In this document: positions 6,589 through 12,010 of the stretch, one piece after another
Layout of the letters: each line of letters begins with the position of its first letter
How positions within the stretch are numbered: position 1 is the stretch's first letter
Origin: CAZLXG01 sp964563585
GTDB lineage: Bacteria; Bacteroidota; Bacteroidia; Flavobacteriales; Flavobacteriaceae
Assembly (NCBI GenBank): GCA_964563585.1
Contig: CAZLXG010000062.1
Span: 1 to 12,010 of the forward strand
Length of the DNA: 12,010 nucleotides
Reading direction: 5' to 3'
The notes under the pieces: model-generated
What the model saw: the letters and a program-made list of their open reading frames with translations, nothing else
Told to the model about the DNA's origin: nothing
Database searches by the model: none
Position numbers and translations under genes: made by a program

Positions 6589-6753
6589 TTATTGCTTTAT
6601 ACTATTGGTTTTTTTATCGTAACCATATGGGCAATGCCTGCATCCGCTTTCGCAACAATAGCCTCTTTTAAGGTGATATTGTTCTGTGAAACAGCGGTAG
6701 CCTTCTGGCGTCATGTAATAATCTCCTTCTTCAATGGGGATAAATTTCTTCAT
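6589..6753 (-). CDS. Small Cys-rich DUF5522 protein
   Basis: This 54-residue gene runs from ATG (6753) to TAA (6589). Its product begins MKKFIPIEEGDYYMTPEGYR, followed by FTEQYHLKRGYCC and ESGCRHCPYGYDKK. The core pattern, MTPEGY then F-T-E-x-Y-H-x-x-R-G-x-C-C-x3-C-x2-C-P-Y-G, is that of the DUF5522 family (Pfam PF17653, as I recall). Four clustered cysteines (Cys33, Cys34, Cys38, Cys41) plus His40 suggest metal or iron-sulfur binding, but that is inference. There is no signal peptide, so it should be cytoplasmic. A TATATTTG box on the minus strand lies 7 bases ahead of the start, which would give a nearly leaderless transcript. It lies between DUF4136 and the divergent HExxH gene. Shortness is normal for the family. 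Confidence 0.85.
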   Translation of the reverse strand: MKKFIPIEEGDYYMTPEGYRCFTEQYHLKRGYCCESGCRHCPYGYDKKTNSIKQ

Positions 6754-6760
6754 ACTTAAA

Positions 6761-6768
6761 CAAATATA
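6761..6768 (-). promoter_or_regulatory. Candidate -7 promoter box of the DUF5522 gene
   Basis: TATATTTG on the minus strand is an exact match to the Bacteroidota -7 consensus TAnnTTTG and lies 7 bases before the ATG. No clear TTG is present at the expected -33 distance, so this rests on one half of the promoter only. Confidence 0.35.
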
Positions 6769-6803
6769 ATGTAAATTGGATTGATTTTTGAATGTTGTAG
6801 CTT

Positions 6804-7142
6804 ATGATTTTTGTTACAAAATATTTAGTTCCTAAAGGATATACCGGATTAACAATATTTCCTTTTGTGTTTTTAAAATCGAAGCATTTAAAGAATGACT
6901 ATGTTTTAATTAATCATGAAAAAATACATTTGCGTCAACAGTTAGAACTATTAATTATTCCTTTTTACCTAGTTTATGTGTTGGAGTTTTTAGTGCGATT
7001 AATTCAATATAAAAATTGGAATTTAGCGTACCAAAATATTTCTTTTGAACGAGAAGCATATTGCAACGAACTGGACTTAGATTATTTAAAACAACGACCA
7101 TTTTGGAGTTTTTTCAAGTATCTTTGTGTTAATGATCTTTAA
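6804..7142 (+). CDS. Small membrane protein with an HExxH motif
   Basis: This 112-residue protein is of unknown function. The motif INHEKIHLRQQLEL gives H38-E39-x-x-H42, the zinc-ligand signature of many metallopeptidases. A hydrophobic helix follows immediately (about 48-67, LLIIPFYLVYVLEFLV). Downstream, ISFEREAYCNEL (79-90) supplies acidic residues such as Glu82 or Glu84 that could be a third ligand, as in gluzincins. It has no other recognisable domain and is much shorter than known integral membrane peptidases, so it may be a minimal peptidase-like fold or a non-catalytic relative. Its stop codon overlaps the start of the next gene by 11 bases, which implies translational coupling and an operon with the PLP enzyme, glucosaminidase and hemL. 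The start at 6804 is the first ATG. Confidence 0.65.
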   Translation: MIFVTKYLVPKGYTGLTIFPFVFLKSKHLKNDYVLINHEKIHLRQQLELLIIPFYLVYVLEFLVRLIQYKNWNLAYQNISFEREAYCNELDLDYLKQRPFWSFFKYLCVNDL

Positions 7143-8043
7143 ACTTCAAAATAGTGTTAACCAACCCATAAATTCACCTAAAAATAAAGGTGTTGAGCTC
7201 TATTTAAAACGCGAAGATGAAATTCATCCTTTTGTGTCTGGTAACAAATACCGAAAACTAAAATATAATCTTATTGAAGCTGAAAAATTAGGCGTAAAAA
7301 TCTTGCTTACTTTTGGAGGTGCTTATTCAAATCATATAGCAGCAGTGGCATCAGCAGGAAACGAATTGGGTTTTAAAACCATTGGAGTTATTAGAGGTGA
7401 GGAGTTAAAAGAGAAAGTATTTTTTAACCCAACATTAAATTTTGCACAACAATGTGGTATGCGATTTGAGTTTGTTTCTCGTGAAAATTATAGAGATAAA
7501 ACGTCTGAAGGATTTATAAATAATTTGAAAGATAAATTTGGTGATTTTTACTTAATTCCAGAAGGCGGCACAAATACTTTAGCTATTAAAGGATGTGAAG
7601 AAATTTTAACTAAAACTGATAAATATTTCGATTATATATGTTGCGCTGTCGGAACAGGAGGAACCATTTCTGGGCTTATAAATTGTTCAAAACCTAGTCA
7701 ACAAGTTTTAGGTTTTCCAGCATTAAAAGGTGATTTTTTACAACAAGATATTAGTAGATTTGTATATAAAACTAATTGGAAATTAATTACCGATTATCAT
7801 TTTGGTGGTTACGCTAAAATAAAAGAGGAATTGATTGCGTTTATAAATGAATTTAGTAGTTCTCAAGATATTCTTTTAGATCCTGTATATACTGGTAAAA
7901 TGATGTTTGGAATTTTCGATTTAATTGAAAAAGGATTTTTTCCAAAAGGCACAAAGGTTTTAGCAATTCATACTGGTGGTTTACAAGGAATAGTTGGAAT
8001 GAACGCTATTTTAAAAAAGAAGAATTTACCTTTAATTGAGTAA
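7132..8043 (+). CDS. ACC deaminase / D-cysteine desulfhydrase family PLP enzyme
   Basis: This 303-residue cytoplasmic fold type II PLP enzyme belongs to the group that includes 1-aminocyclopropane-1-carboxylate deaminase and D-cysteine desulfhydrase. Visible are LKREDEIHPFVSGNKYRKLKY with the PLP lysine Lys39, the GGAYSNH loop (Ser66), PEGGTN (143-148), the phosphate loop GTGGTISG (174-181), DPVYTGK (250-256) and HTGGLQG. Motifs do not settle the substrate; D-cysteine or another small D-amino acid is more likely than ACC in a bacterium of this kind. I chose ATG 7132 rather than the GTG at 7126 because it begins an ordinary N-terminus and gives an 11-base overlap with the preceding gene. The glucosaminidase gene begins 4 bases after its stop. 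Confidence 0.87.
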   Translation: MIFKLQNSVNQPINSPKNKGVELYLKREDEIHPFVSGNKYRKLKYNLIEAEKLGVKILLTFGGAYSNHIAAVASAGNELGFKTIGVIRGEELKEKVFFNPTLNFAQQCGMRFEFVSRENYRDKTSEGFINNLKDKFGDFYLIPEGGTNTLAIKGCEEILTKTDKYFDYICCAVGTGGTISGLINCSKPSQQVLGFPALKGDFLQQDISRFVYKTNWKLITDYHFGGYAKIKEELIAFINEFSSSQDILLDPVYTGKMMFGIFDLIEKGFFPKGTKVLAIHTGGLQGIVGMNAILKKKNLPLIE

Positions 8044-8047
8044 AATA

Positions 8048-8812
8048 ATGAAGAAATTACTGTTAGTAATATGTTTAGGTTTCATGCTGTTTAGCTGCCG
8101 TTCTAAAAAAAGTGTGGTTACTAAACGACCAAAAAATAATACAGAACAAGTTGAAACAAAAAAAGAAACTTCAACAAAAACTTATGCAAACGCAACCGAA
8201 AGATATATTGATACTTACAAAGGTATTGCTCAAAACGAAATGCAACTCTATGGCATTCCTGCAAGTATAACGTTGGCACAAGGTGTTTTAGAATCGGGTT
8301 CTGGAAAAGGAACACTTTCTGTAAAAGCCAACAATCATTTTGGTATTAAATGTCATAAATGGACAGGTGCAAAAGTGTATCATGACGATGATAAAAAACA
8401 AGAATGTTTCAGGAAGTATAAAGATGTCAAATATTCGTATCGCGACCATTCGTTGTTTTTAAAAGATAGAAAACGATATGCAAAACTTTTCAAACTTAAA
8501 AAAGAGAATTATAGAGGTTGGGCAAAAGAATTAAGAAATGCTGGATACGCAACCGATAAAAAATACCCTCAAAAGTTAATTAGCTTAATTGAACGCTATA
8601 AATTATATGAGTTTGATAAAGAAGTTTTAGGCGATTCATATACAAAATATGAAGCTTCAAAAACGAGTAAAACGATTACTCATACTGTTGTAAAAGGCGA
8701 TACTTTATATTCTATTTCAAGAAGACATAGCATAACAGTTGAGGAATTACAAAAATTAAATGGTTTGAGCGATACAACTATAAGTATTGGGCAAGAATTA
8801 AAAATAAAGTAA
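8048..8812 (+). CDS. Lipoprotein peptidoglycan hydrolase: glucosaminidase (GH73-like) plus LysM
   Basis: This 254-residue envelope protein should cleave the glycan strand of peptidoglycan. A lipoprotein signal peptide ends LFSC at Cys17. A basic linker, rich in Lys and Thr, spans about 18-50. The glucosaminidase domain covers about 52-190, with YGIPASITLAQGVLESGSGKG carrying the likely catalytic Glu82, then NNHFGIKCHKWTG, YRDHSLFL and a C-terminal AGYATDKKYPQKL. One LysM module (about 211-254) contains HTVVKGDTLYSISRRH and ends IGQELKIK; it binds peptidoglycan. I start at ATG 8048, not at the TTG at 8036, because the signal peptide MKKLLLVICLGF begins there and the gene then lies 4 bases past the preceding stop. 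hemL begins 7 bases after its end. Confidence 0.92.
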   Translation: MKKLLLVICLGFMLFSCRSKKSVVTKRPKNNTEQVETKKETSTKTYANATERYIDTYKGIAQNEMQLYGIPASITLAQGVLESGSGKGTLSVKANNHFGIKCHKWTGAKVYHDDDKKQECFRKYKDVKYSYRDHSLFLKDRKRYAKLFKLKKENYRGWAKELRNAGYATDKKYPQKLISLIERYKLYEFDKEVLGDSYTKYEASKTSKTITHTVVKGDTLYSISRRHSITVEELQKLNGLSDTTISIGQELKIK

Positions 8813-8819
8813 AAATTTA

Positions 8820-10106
8820 ATGAGTTACAAAAGAAGTAGTGCCTTATTTGCTGAGGCTGAAAAAGTTATTCCAGGAGGTGTGAATTCGCCAGTAAGAGCG
8901 TTTAAAGCAGTAGGTGGAACTCCAATTTTTATAAAAGAAGCAAAAGGGGCGTATTTGTATGATGAAGATGGAAATCGATTTATTGATTATATAAATTCTT
9001 GGGGTCCAATGCTTCTAGGTCATGCATTTGAGCCTGTTGTAAATGCTATTATTGATAAAACAAAAAAAGGAACATCATTTGGTGCGCCAACCGAAATTGA
9101 AACTAAAATTGCAGAATTAGCTGTTTCTATGGTGTCGAATATTGATAAAATTAGATTCGTAAATTCAGGAACTGAAGCCTGTATGAGCGCCGTTCGTTTA
9201 GCGCGAGGTTTTACAGGAAAAGACAAAATTATAAAGTTTGCAGGTTGTTATCACGGTCATAGCGACTCATTTTTAATTCAAGCAGGAAGTGGAGCGGTTA
9301 CATTTGGTTCGCCAAATAGTCCAGGCGTTACAAAAGGCACAGCAAAAGATACTTTGTTAGCAAATTATAATGACATTGAAAATGTTACCGAAGTAATTGA
9401 AGCTAATAAAAACGACATTGCATGTATTATTATAGAACCTGTTGCTGGTAATATGGGATGTATTCCGCCAAAAGAAGGATTTTTGCAAGCGTTGAGAGAT
9501 TTATGTGATGCTAATAATATTTTGTTGATTTTTGATGAAGTAATGACGGGTTTTAGACTCGCAAAAGGTGGTGTGCAAGAACTTTATAACGTAAATGCAG
9601 ATATTATTTGTTTTGGAAAAGTAATTGGCGGCGGTTTACCAGTTGGAGCTTTTGCTGCACGAAATGAAATCATGAATTATTTAGCACCGTTAGGTCCAGT
9701 ATATCAAGCAGGGACGTTAAGTGGAAATCCGTTAGCAATGGCGGCAGGTTTAGCGATGTTAACTGAAATAAACAATGATAAGGATTTATTTAAAAAATTA
9801 GAAGAAAAGACTGTGTATTTGCATAAAGGTATTACTGAAGTGTTGAATGCTAATAATATTGCACATACCATAAATAGAATTGGATCTATGATTTCGGTAC
9901 ATTTTGATGAACGTGAAGTTATAGATTTTGAAACTGCTGCAAATGGGAATAATGATACTTTTAAAACATTTTTTCATGGCTTGCTAAACGAGGGTGTTTA
10001 TATTGCGCCAAGTGCTTTTGAAACTTGGTTTATTACTGATGCTTTGACTTATGACGATTTAGATTTTACAATTGCTGCCATTAATAAGGTTGCGAAAACA
10101 CTATAA
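8820..10106 (+). CDS. hemL: Glutamate-1-semialdehyde 2,1-aminomutase
   Basis: This 428-residue PLP enzyme converts glutamate 1-semialdehyde to 5-aminolevulinate, the committed precursor of haem and other tetrapyrroles in the C5 pathway. Length and sequence match the family: the N-terminal IPGGVNSPVRAFKAVGGTP (17-35), NSGTEACMSAVRLARG (115-130), CYHGHSDSFL (143-152), the IFDEVMTGFR cofactor aspartate segment (237-246), and the PLP lysine Lys267 in CFGKVIGGGLPVGAF. QAGTLSGNP follows. It is the last gene of the run starting at 6804, with a 7-base gap from the glucosaminidase. No other haem gene lies in the window. The ATG at 8820 gives the standard N-terminus. Confidence 0.96.
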   Translation: MSYKRSSALFAEAEKVIPGGVNSPVRAFKAVGGTPIFIKEAKGAYLYDEDGNRFIDYINSWGPMLLGHAFEPVVNAIIDKTKKGTSFGAPTEIETKIAELAVSMVSNIDKIRFVNSGTEACMSAVRLARGFTGKDKIIKFAGCYHGHSDSFLIQAGSGAVTFGSPNSPGVTKGTAKDTLLANYNDIENVTEVIEANKNDIACIIIEPVAGNMGCIPPKEGFLQALRDLCDANNILLIFDEVMTGFRLAKGGVQELYNVNADIICFGKVIGGGLPVGAFAARNEIMNYLAPLGPVYQAGTLSGNPLAMAAGLAMLTEINNDKDLFKKLEEKTVYLHKGITEVLNANNIAHTINRIGSMISVHFDEREVIDFETAANGNNDTFKTFFHGLLNEGVYIAPSAFETWFITDALTYDDLDFTIAAINKVAKTL

Positions 10107-10111
10107 AAAAA

Positions 10112-10138
10112 GAGCATTTCTAAATTTTAGAAATGCTC
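10112..10138 (-). terminator. Intrinsic terminator between hemL and the Spy-like gene
   Basis: GAGCATTTCT (10112-10121) pairs perfectly with AGAAATGCTC (10129-10138). The sequence flanking the hairpin is A-rich on both sides of the plus strand, so the required U-run exists only in the minus direction (A-run 10104-10111 on the plus strand). It therefore best terminates the Spy-like gene, 37 bases past that gene's stop. hemL ends just before it and gains a hairpin but no U-run. Confidence 0.75.
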
Positions 10139-10174
10139 AAAAAACTAACTATAATAAAGTTTTAATCAAAAAAA

Positions 10175-10612
10175 TTATTGTTTTCTCATGCCTCTGTCTT
10201 TTTTATTGTGCTTGCCTTTGTGGGACATTCTAGAAGTTTGAGATGTTTCCCATTTTGTAAATTGCTCATCATTTAAAATGGTTTTCATTTTCTTTTTCAT
10301 AGCAATTTGATTGTCCAATTTAGCATTTATCATTGCTAAACGCTGCTCCTTTGTTGGTCTTTCAAAATTACCACTTCCTTTTTTTGCTTTCATAGCATTC
10401 ATTTTAGCTTTTCTAACCGTAGCATTCTTTAAATGAATGCTGTAAATTTTAGTTTGCTGATTTTCGGTTAAATCTAAATGCAAAGTCATTTTTTTTGTTT
10501 GTAATGTCGCCATTTCTTCAGCAGAAAAATCATTGAAACGTTGCATTCCTTTTTGTTGTGCGATAGCTTGTAATCCTATTAAAGCTATAGCCATAAATAT
10601 TAATTTTTTCAT
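10175..10612 (-). CDS. Exported Spy/CpxP-like (LTxxQ) protein
   Basis: This 145-residue protein has a cleavable signal peptide (MKKLIFMAIALIGLQAIAQQ, likely cut after the AIA) and should be periplasmic. The body is helical and very basic. LDLTENQQTKI (47-57) contains the LTxxQ signature of the Spy/CpxP periplasmic chaperone-like family, and a second helix around KLDNQIAMKKKMKTIL-NDEQFTKWE (97-122) repeats the pattern imperfectly. The tail is rich in Lys, Arg, His and Met. Bacteroidota members are often labelled DUF4890 or hypothetical. A role in envelope stress or metal handling is inference from the family. It stands alone, between a terminator and the repeat element. The upstream spacer contains TTAAC-GAGAA-GTTAA (10683-10697), a weak palindrome. 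Confidence 0.7.
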   Translation of the reverse strand: MKKLIFMAIALIGLQAIAQQKGMQRFNDFSAEEMATLQTKKMTLHLDLTENQQTKIYSIHLKNATVRKAKMNAMKAKKGSGNFERPTKEQRLAMINAKLDNQIAMKKKMKTILNDEQFTKWETSQTSRMSHKGKHNKKDRGMRKQ

Positions 10613-10711
10613 GTTTTATGTTTTATGATTAACTATTAGTAGGACTTTGTTAAAATGAAAAGGTTTAAAATAGATTGGTGTTTTAACGAGAAGTTAACAT
10701 GGAAAGGGTTT

Positions 10712-10795
10712 GCGTTAGGGATTGCAGTGAAAATCCTTTTTGTGAGGTACGAGCAAAAAGATTGTAACGGAAAGCCCGACCCTTGTGGTAACGCC
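10712..10795 (+). repeat. Structured intergenic repeat element typical of flavobacterial genomes
   Basis: About 84 bases, bounded by GCGTTA (10712-10717) and TAACGC (10789-10794), which pair to close the element. Inside are GGGATTG after the left arm, a stem CTTTTTG/CAAAAAG (10736-10742 with 10754-10760) with an 11-base loop, and AACGGAAAGCCCGACCC (10766-10782) before the right arm, whose CCC can pair with the GGG next to the left arm. From memory this GCGTTAGGGATTG...CGGAAAGCCCGACCC...TAACGCC pattern occurs many times in intergenic DNA of Flavobacteriia; I know of no established function or name. Its GC content and composition stand out from the flanks. It lies between two minus-strand genes. 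Confidence 0.7.
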
Positions 10796-10808
10796 GAAAT
10801 AAAAATTG

Positions 10809-12010
10809 TTATTTAGAAATAGGAATGGATAAACTAATGCCTGTTTGTATATCGGGTGCATTATTTACGAGTAAATCTTCTTTTAAATACAAAGAGATTT
10901 TATATTTGGGATGTCCGTAAGTATATATAAATGTCCAATTGGAAAGTGTTTTGTATAAAGTAGATACGCCATGTTGCCAACCTGCATTTATTTCTTGCCA
11001 TTTGCCTAAAAGTTTATAATAATTGGCTTCTTCCTTTTTGTTGTAGCGTGATTGAATTTGGTATGCTATATTAAACGAATTATAGTTTCCTTTTTTAGTA
11101 AATTTTGTTATTTCTATATCGCTTTCAACAGTTGCTAAAAATGGATTGTTGCCTAAATCAATTACATCATCAAAATCAATTAAGTTCTTTTTTAAAAAAC
11201 TCATTCCAACTCCAATATTCAGTTTGTAATTGTTTTTAAGTTGAATTTTTTTTACACCATTTGCAGAAATACCAACATCTATTGACGGATTAAATTTTGA
11301 CGTATTAATTCCTAAGTGTGAACCAAAATTTAAAAAGATATTTTTGGTGTCATTTATTGAGAGTTTCGGGTAATAGAAATGATTGAATTCAATGCCACCA
11401 ATAAAGAAGTCGTTGTTATGCAATTCTAATGTATTACCATTTCGGTCAACATATTTAAATTTACTTGATTTAATCCATAGTAACGCCTTCCGTAAGGGTC
11501 TTCGCCACCAGCAATATTGCTATGGAACCATTCAACATTTTCATCACTTGTAAAAAACGAAAATGGATATTTTCCTTTGGTAATTAAATAGGAGCGAAGC
11601 GTAATACTCAATTCGTGTCGCTTTGCAATAGGGAAATTAATACCAATTCTAAACTCTTTAATTACAGCGTCAATAACAATATTCATGTAATCTGCAGGCG
11701 TGGTTTCTTGGTCTATAAAAGTGAATGGTCTATTGTGCCAAATAATATTACTGAGTTGTTCTCTAACCGCTGGGTCTTTTGGGAAATAGGCTTCAAGAAA
11801 AGGGTGAAAGTTATTTCCGCTAATATGACTTATTGAAAGCGTAGTTTTTTTTGGAGGTGATATTTTGAAATTTTGATTTATTCTTGAACTAAAAATACCA
11901 AAATGATGTGTTGTTAAAATGCTGGGTTTTTCGATACCATTTTTAATTGATAGGCTATCTTTTTGTTGTGCCAGTAAAATTGTAGAGTAACAAAAAATGA
12001 TAAAAAAGAA
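10809..12010 (-). pseudogene. Exported, probably outer-membrane beta-barrel, protein; frameshifted and 5'-partial
   Basis: Read from the right edge, the minus strand encodes the end of a signal peptide (CYSTILLAQQKD), then a protein of about 400 residues rich in alternating polar/hydrophobic strands, as in outer-membrane beta-barrels: TLSISHISGNN, FRIGINFPIAKRHELSITLR, KISLYLKEDLL and the C-terminal QTGISLSIPISK. The first half stops at 11426-11428. The second half continues from about 11455 in another frame as YVDRNGNTLELHNNDFFIGG. Restoring one base near 11453-11458 (run of A on the minus strand) joins them as VNLKYVDRNGN. Either an inactivating deletion or a homopolymer sequencing error is possible. 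The block WFHSNIAGGEDPYGRRYYG recalls the DUF3187 barrel family, but I am not sure. The start codon lies just outside the window. Confidence 0.7.

Noticed and set aside
8121..8315. Minus-strand open frame inside the glucosaminidase gene.
   Set aside because: Antisense shadow of the Lys/Thr-rich linker and start of the catalytic domain, reading as Phe/Leu-rich low-complexity protein.
9020..9226. Minus-strand open frame inside hemL.
   Set aside because: Antisense to one of the best-conserved parts of hemL; no support as a gene.
10655..10816. Plus-strand open frame of 53 codons (starts MKRFKIDWCF) across the spacer right of the Spy-like gene.
   Set aside because: It runs straight through the structured repeat element and overlaps the 3' end of the minus-strand gene. 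Its middle (GFALGIAVKIL) is just the repeat read in one frame, so it is a by-product of the element.
11615..11836. Plus-strand open frame opposite the barrel-like gene.
   Set aside because: Antisense to a reading that is clearly protein-like and continuous on the minus strand.

Overview
The window reads as chromosomal DNA of a member of the Flavobacteriaceae (Bacteroidota). The base composition is AT-rich and ribosome-binding purine tracts are essentially absent. Several families are typical of the phylum (DUF4230, DUF4136, DUF5522, a long aromatic amino acid hydroxylase, small lipoproteins with Ser-Cys lipoboxes). Two candidate -7 boxes resemble the Bacteroidota TAnnTTTG element, and one intergenic element matches a dispersed structured repeat that I remember from flavobacterial genomes. 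The genus cannot be named from this sequence.

Left end (1-1213): the 3' part of a subtilase (S8) gene enters the window and carries one extra base near 195-200, so its catalytic His half and Asn/Ser half lie in different frames. Directly after its stop is the DNA-binding end of a LuxR-type response regulator with no receiver domain and no start codon. A densely folded 130-base spacer follows, ending in an intrinsic terminator. Middle-left (1214-5811): a DUF4230 membrane-anchored protein converges on a single-domain rhodanese. Divergent from the rhodanese, across a spacer holding a 16-bp palindrome, are a serine racemase/threonine dehydratase-type PLP enzyme and a crotonase-family enzyme that keeps only one of the two usual catalytic glutamates. 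These converge on a 586-residue aromatic amino acid hydroxylase; a 3' gene remnant lies between them on the minus strand.

Middle-right (5812-10106): a DUF4136 lipoprotein with its own terminator and a 54-residue Cys-rich DUF5522 protein, both on the minus strand, then a plus-strand run with overlaps or very short gaps: a small HExxH membrane protein, an ACC deaminase/D-cysteine desulfhydrase-family enzyme, a glucosaminidase-LysM lipoprotein and hemL. The spacing suggests one operon. It joins a possible D-amino-acid enzyme, a peptidoglycan hydrolase and the tetrapyrrole-precursor enzyme. Right end (10107-12010): a minus-strand terminator, a Spy/CpxP-like exported protein, the structured repeat element, and an exported, probably outer-membrane, protein split by one missing base.

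No CRISPR array, transposase, tRNA, rRNA or phage gene was seen. Most of the window is ordinary housekeeping. The points most worth a second look are the repeat element at 10712-10795, the headless regulator, the two single-base frameshifts, the gene remnant at 3929-4072 and the small HExxH protein.
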